Of a DNA stretch of 6,212 nt, positions 4,133-6,212 are shown piece after piece. A model generated the notes under the pieces. That model saw only the letters and a program-made list of their open reading frames with translations, was not told the origin of the DNA and did no database searches. Position 1 is the first letter of the stretch. Each line of letters starts with the position of its first letter. Position numbers and translations under genes: made by a program. The stretch is from positions 1 through 6,212 of the forward strand of contig CAKUPI010000112.1 of NCBI GenBank assembly GCA_934675045.1, written 5' to 3'. This DNA comes from an uncultured Eubacteriales bacterium. GTDB taxonomy: Bacteria > Bacillota > Clostridia > Oscillospirales > Butyricicoccaceae.

Positions 4133-6212
4133 TCAGCCCTGACTTTCCTGGTTGCCATCGTCCTTCCTTTCATCCCCGCTGCCGGCAGAGGCCTCCTCCT
4201 CTTCTTCCCGGGCGGTGCGGGCCAGCGAAATCACCCTGACCCCCTCGGCCAGACGGATGAGAATGACGCCCTGCGACGCCCTGCCGCAGATGCGGATGGA
4301 ATCGCAGCCGGTGCGGATGATGACGCCCTCGCTTGTGATCAGCAGCAGGTCGTCCTCGAGCGTGACGCATTTGATGCCGACCAGCGCGCCGGTCTTTTCG
4401 GTCAGATGATGGGCGGTAACGCCCGATCCGCCGCGGTGGTGCTCGGTGTATTCCGCCGGATCGGTCAGCTTGCCGTAGCCGTTCTCCGTCACCGTCAAAA
4501 GGTACGAGCCCTTGTCCTCGCAGGCCGCGCCGACGACCTCGTCGCCTTCGCGCAGGCGGATGCCGCGCACGCCGGCCGCCTCGCGGCCCATGGTGCGGAC
4601 CTCGCTTTCGCGGAAACGGATGGCCGCGCCGCCGCGCGTCGCCAGAATGATGCGGTCGTCGCCGGCCGTCAGGCGGACGGCGACCAGCTCGTCGCCCTCG
4701 TCAAGGCTGATGGCACGCACGCCGGCCTTTCGGGCCGTCTGCAAAAGCGAAAGGCTGATGCGCTTGACCGTTCCGTTTTTGGTGGCAAAGAAGATATAGC
4801 GGTCCTCGCTGAACTCGCGCACGGGGATCATGGCGGCGATCTTCTCCCCGCCCTCGAGCTGCAAAAGGTTGACGATGTTCATGCCCTTGGCCGTGCGGGA
4901 GCTTTCGGGAATCTGGTAGCCGCGCAGGCGCTGCACCTTGCCCGAGTTTGTAAAGAAGAGAATGTGGTCGTGCGTCGAGGCGGTGAACATGGTCTCGACA
5001 AAATCCTCTTCCCTTGTCGTGACGCCGGTGACGCCCCGGCCGCCGCGCTTCTGGGCGCGGTAAACCGCCGTCGGCATGCGCTTGATGTAGCCGAGGCTGG
5101 TCAGCGTGTACACGCAGGTTTCCTCGGGGATGAGGTCCTCGATGTCGATTTCGTTTTCGACGTGCGAAATCTCGGTGCGGCGCTCATCGCCGAACCGGCG
5201 GGCAATCTCCTGCATTTCCGTTTTGACAATGTGGTAAATGCGCTGGCTCGAAGCCAGAATCTCCTTGTATTCGGCGATTTTGGCGTGCAGCATGTTAAGC
5301 TCTTCCTCGATCTTTTCGCGCTCCAGCCCCTGCAAACGGCGCAGCTGCATGTTCAGAATGGCCTGCGCCTGCACCTCGCTGATGGAAAAGCGCTCCATCA
5401 GCCGCTCGCGCGCGTCGTCGTAGCTGGTGCGGATGATGCGGATGACCTCGTCGATGTTGTCGCAGGCAATGGCCAGACCCTCTAAAATGTGGGCGCGCTC
5501 CTCCGCCTTGCGCAGGTCGTAGCGGGTGCGGCGCTCGACGACCTCGTACTGGAACTTAATGTAGTAGTCGAGCATGTCGCGCAGCGGCAGCACCCGTGGC
5601 TGGCCGTCGACGAGCGACAGCATGTTGACCGAAAAGGTCTCCTGCATCTGGGTGTACTGATACAGCCGGTTGAGCACGACCTGCGGGTTGGCGTCGCGCT
5701 TCAGCTCAACGACAATGCGCATGCCCTGACGGTCCGACTCGTCGCGCAGGTCGGAAATGCCGTCAACGCGCTTGTCGCGGTGCAGGTCGGCGATGCTTTC
5801 GACCAGCCGCGCCTTGTTGACCATATAAGGGATTTCGGTGACGACAATGCGGTAGCGCCCCTCCTTCCACTCCTCGATCTCGGCGCGGGCGCGCACGATG
5901 ATTTTGCCCTTGCCCGTGGCGTAGGCGGCGCGGATGCCCGAGCGGCCCATGATGATGCCGCCGGTCGGGAAATCGGGGCCTTTGATGTGCTGGCAGAGGT
6001 CCTCCATCTGCGCCTCGGGGTTGTCGATAAGCAGGCAGGCGGCGTCGACCACCTCACGCAGGTTGTGCGGCGGAATGTTGGTCGCCATGCCGACGGCAAT
6101 GCCCGACGAGCCGTTGACCAGCAAGCTGGGGAAGCGCGACGGAAGCACCGCCGGCTCTTTGCGCTTATCGTCAAAGTTCGGCTCCCAGTCGACCGTCTCC
6201 TTTTCGATGTCG
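4133..6212 (-). CDS. gyrA: DNA gyrase subunit A, N-terminus beyond window
   Basis: The visible 692 residues are the C-terminal five-sixths of GyrA, which cuts and rejoins DNA in the A2B2 gyrase that introduces negative supercoils. By comparison with E. coli GyrA about 135 residues are missing, including the catalytic Tyr and the quinolone-resistance region, so resistance cannot be judged. Visible landmarks: [15 protein letters not shown] at the edge, [22 protein letters not shown] (30-51, shortened motif LVNGSSG...NIPPHN), the tower and coiled-coil part with [12 protein letters not shown], and the GyrA-box QKRGGRG (387-393; bases 5033-5053). The box separates GyrA from ParC and lets the C-terminal beta-pinwheel wrap DNA. 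Pinwheel blades follow, then an acidic low-complexity tail (EEEEE...DDGNQESQG). Estimated full length of about 825 residues is normal for Gram-positive GyrA. The stop is TGA at 4133-4135; rnhA lies downstream. Confidence 0.96.
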   Translation of the reverse strand, partial: DIEKETVDWEPNFDDKRKEPAVLPSRFPSLLVNGSSGIAVGMATNIPPHNLREVVDAACLLIDNPEAQMEDLCQHIKGPDFPTGGIIMGRSGIRAAYATGKGKIIVRARAEIEEWKEGRYRIVVTEIPYMVNKARLVESIADLHRDKRVDGISDLRDESDRQGMRIVVELKRDANPQVVLNRLYQYTQMQETFSVNMLSLVDGQPRVLPLRDMLDYYIKFQYEVVERRTRYDLRKAEERAHILEGLAIACDNIDEVIRIIRTSYDDARERLMERFSISEVQAQAILNMQLRRLQGLEREKIEEELNMLHAKIAEYKEILASSQRIYHIVKTEMQEIARRFGDERRTEISHVENEIDIEDLIPEETCVYTLTSLGYIKRMPTAVYRAQKRGGRGVTGVTTREEDFVETMFTASTHDHILFFTNSGKVQRLRGYQIPESSRTAKGMNIVNLLQLEGGEKIAAMIPVREFSEDRYIFFATKNGTVKRISLSLLQTARKAGVRAISLDEGDELVAVRLTAGDDRIILATRGGAAIRFRESEVRTMGREAAGVRGIRLREGDEVVGAACEDKGSYLLTVTENGYGKLTDPAEYTEHHRGGSGVTAHHLTEKTGALVGIKCVTLEDDLLLITSEGVIIRTGCDSIRICGRASQGVILIRLAEGVRVISLARTAREEEEEASAGSGDERKDDGNQESQG

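Noticed and set aside
3704..5485. Plus-strand open frame of 593 codons opposite rnhA and gyrA
   Set aside because: It runs across two conserved genes and their intergenic gap in the antisense direction; it is explained by GC-rich codon use, not by a real protein.
4133..6212. Possibility that the gyrase-like gene is parC
   Set aside because: The GyrA-box QKRGGRG is present at 5033-5053 and the acidic tail fits GyrA; ParC lacks a conserved box.

Overview
The window is GC-rich and reads as the chromosome of a Gram-positive, low-oxygen Firmicute, most likely a gut Clostridia/Oscillospirales-type organism. This taxonomic call is an inference. It rests on near-perfect AGGAGG ribosome binding sites, a SipW-type signal peptide, a sortase sorting signal, a Cna_B/prealbumin-like repeat protein, a two-gene iscS-iscU set of Gram-positive type, and codons that end mostly in G or C.

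Plus strand, 1-1812, is the end of a surface-protein operon. It holds (i) the C-terminus of a large protein ending in a Cna_B/SpaA-like fold, (ii) a small secreted protein with a SipW-dependent signal sequence of the TasA/camelysin type, and (iii) a secreted beta-domain protein with a Pro/Asp/Gly wall-spanning linker and an MPNTG sortase signal. The first two genes overlap in an ATGA. The last two are separated only by a ribosome binding site that starts inside the preceding stop codon. The likely joint product is a wall-attached fibre, adhesin or biofilm-matrix structure. The operon closes with a strong intrinsic terminator at 1828-1860.

Minus strand, 1863-6212, is housekeeping, read from right to left: gyrA (N-terminus outside the window), rnhA (RNase HI), then iscS (cysteine desulfurase) and iscU (Fe-S scaffold). 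gyrA and rnhA have no visible terminator between them and may be co-transcribed. iscS-iscU has its own probable promoter, whose -35 box overlaps the rnhA stop codon, and ends at a separate terminator (1863-1894) facing the plus-strand one. IscS would supply sulfur from cysteine and IscU would assemble the cluster.

No tRNA, rRNA, CRISPR array, insertion sequence or attachment site was seen, and no gene-free stretch exceeds 300 bases. The part most worth attention is the surface operon. The housekeeping half is ordinary apart from a cysteine-rich tail on IscU, an inverted repeat across the iscS promoter and two start-codon choices.
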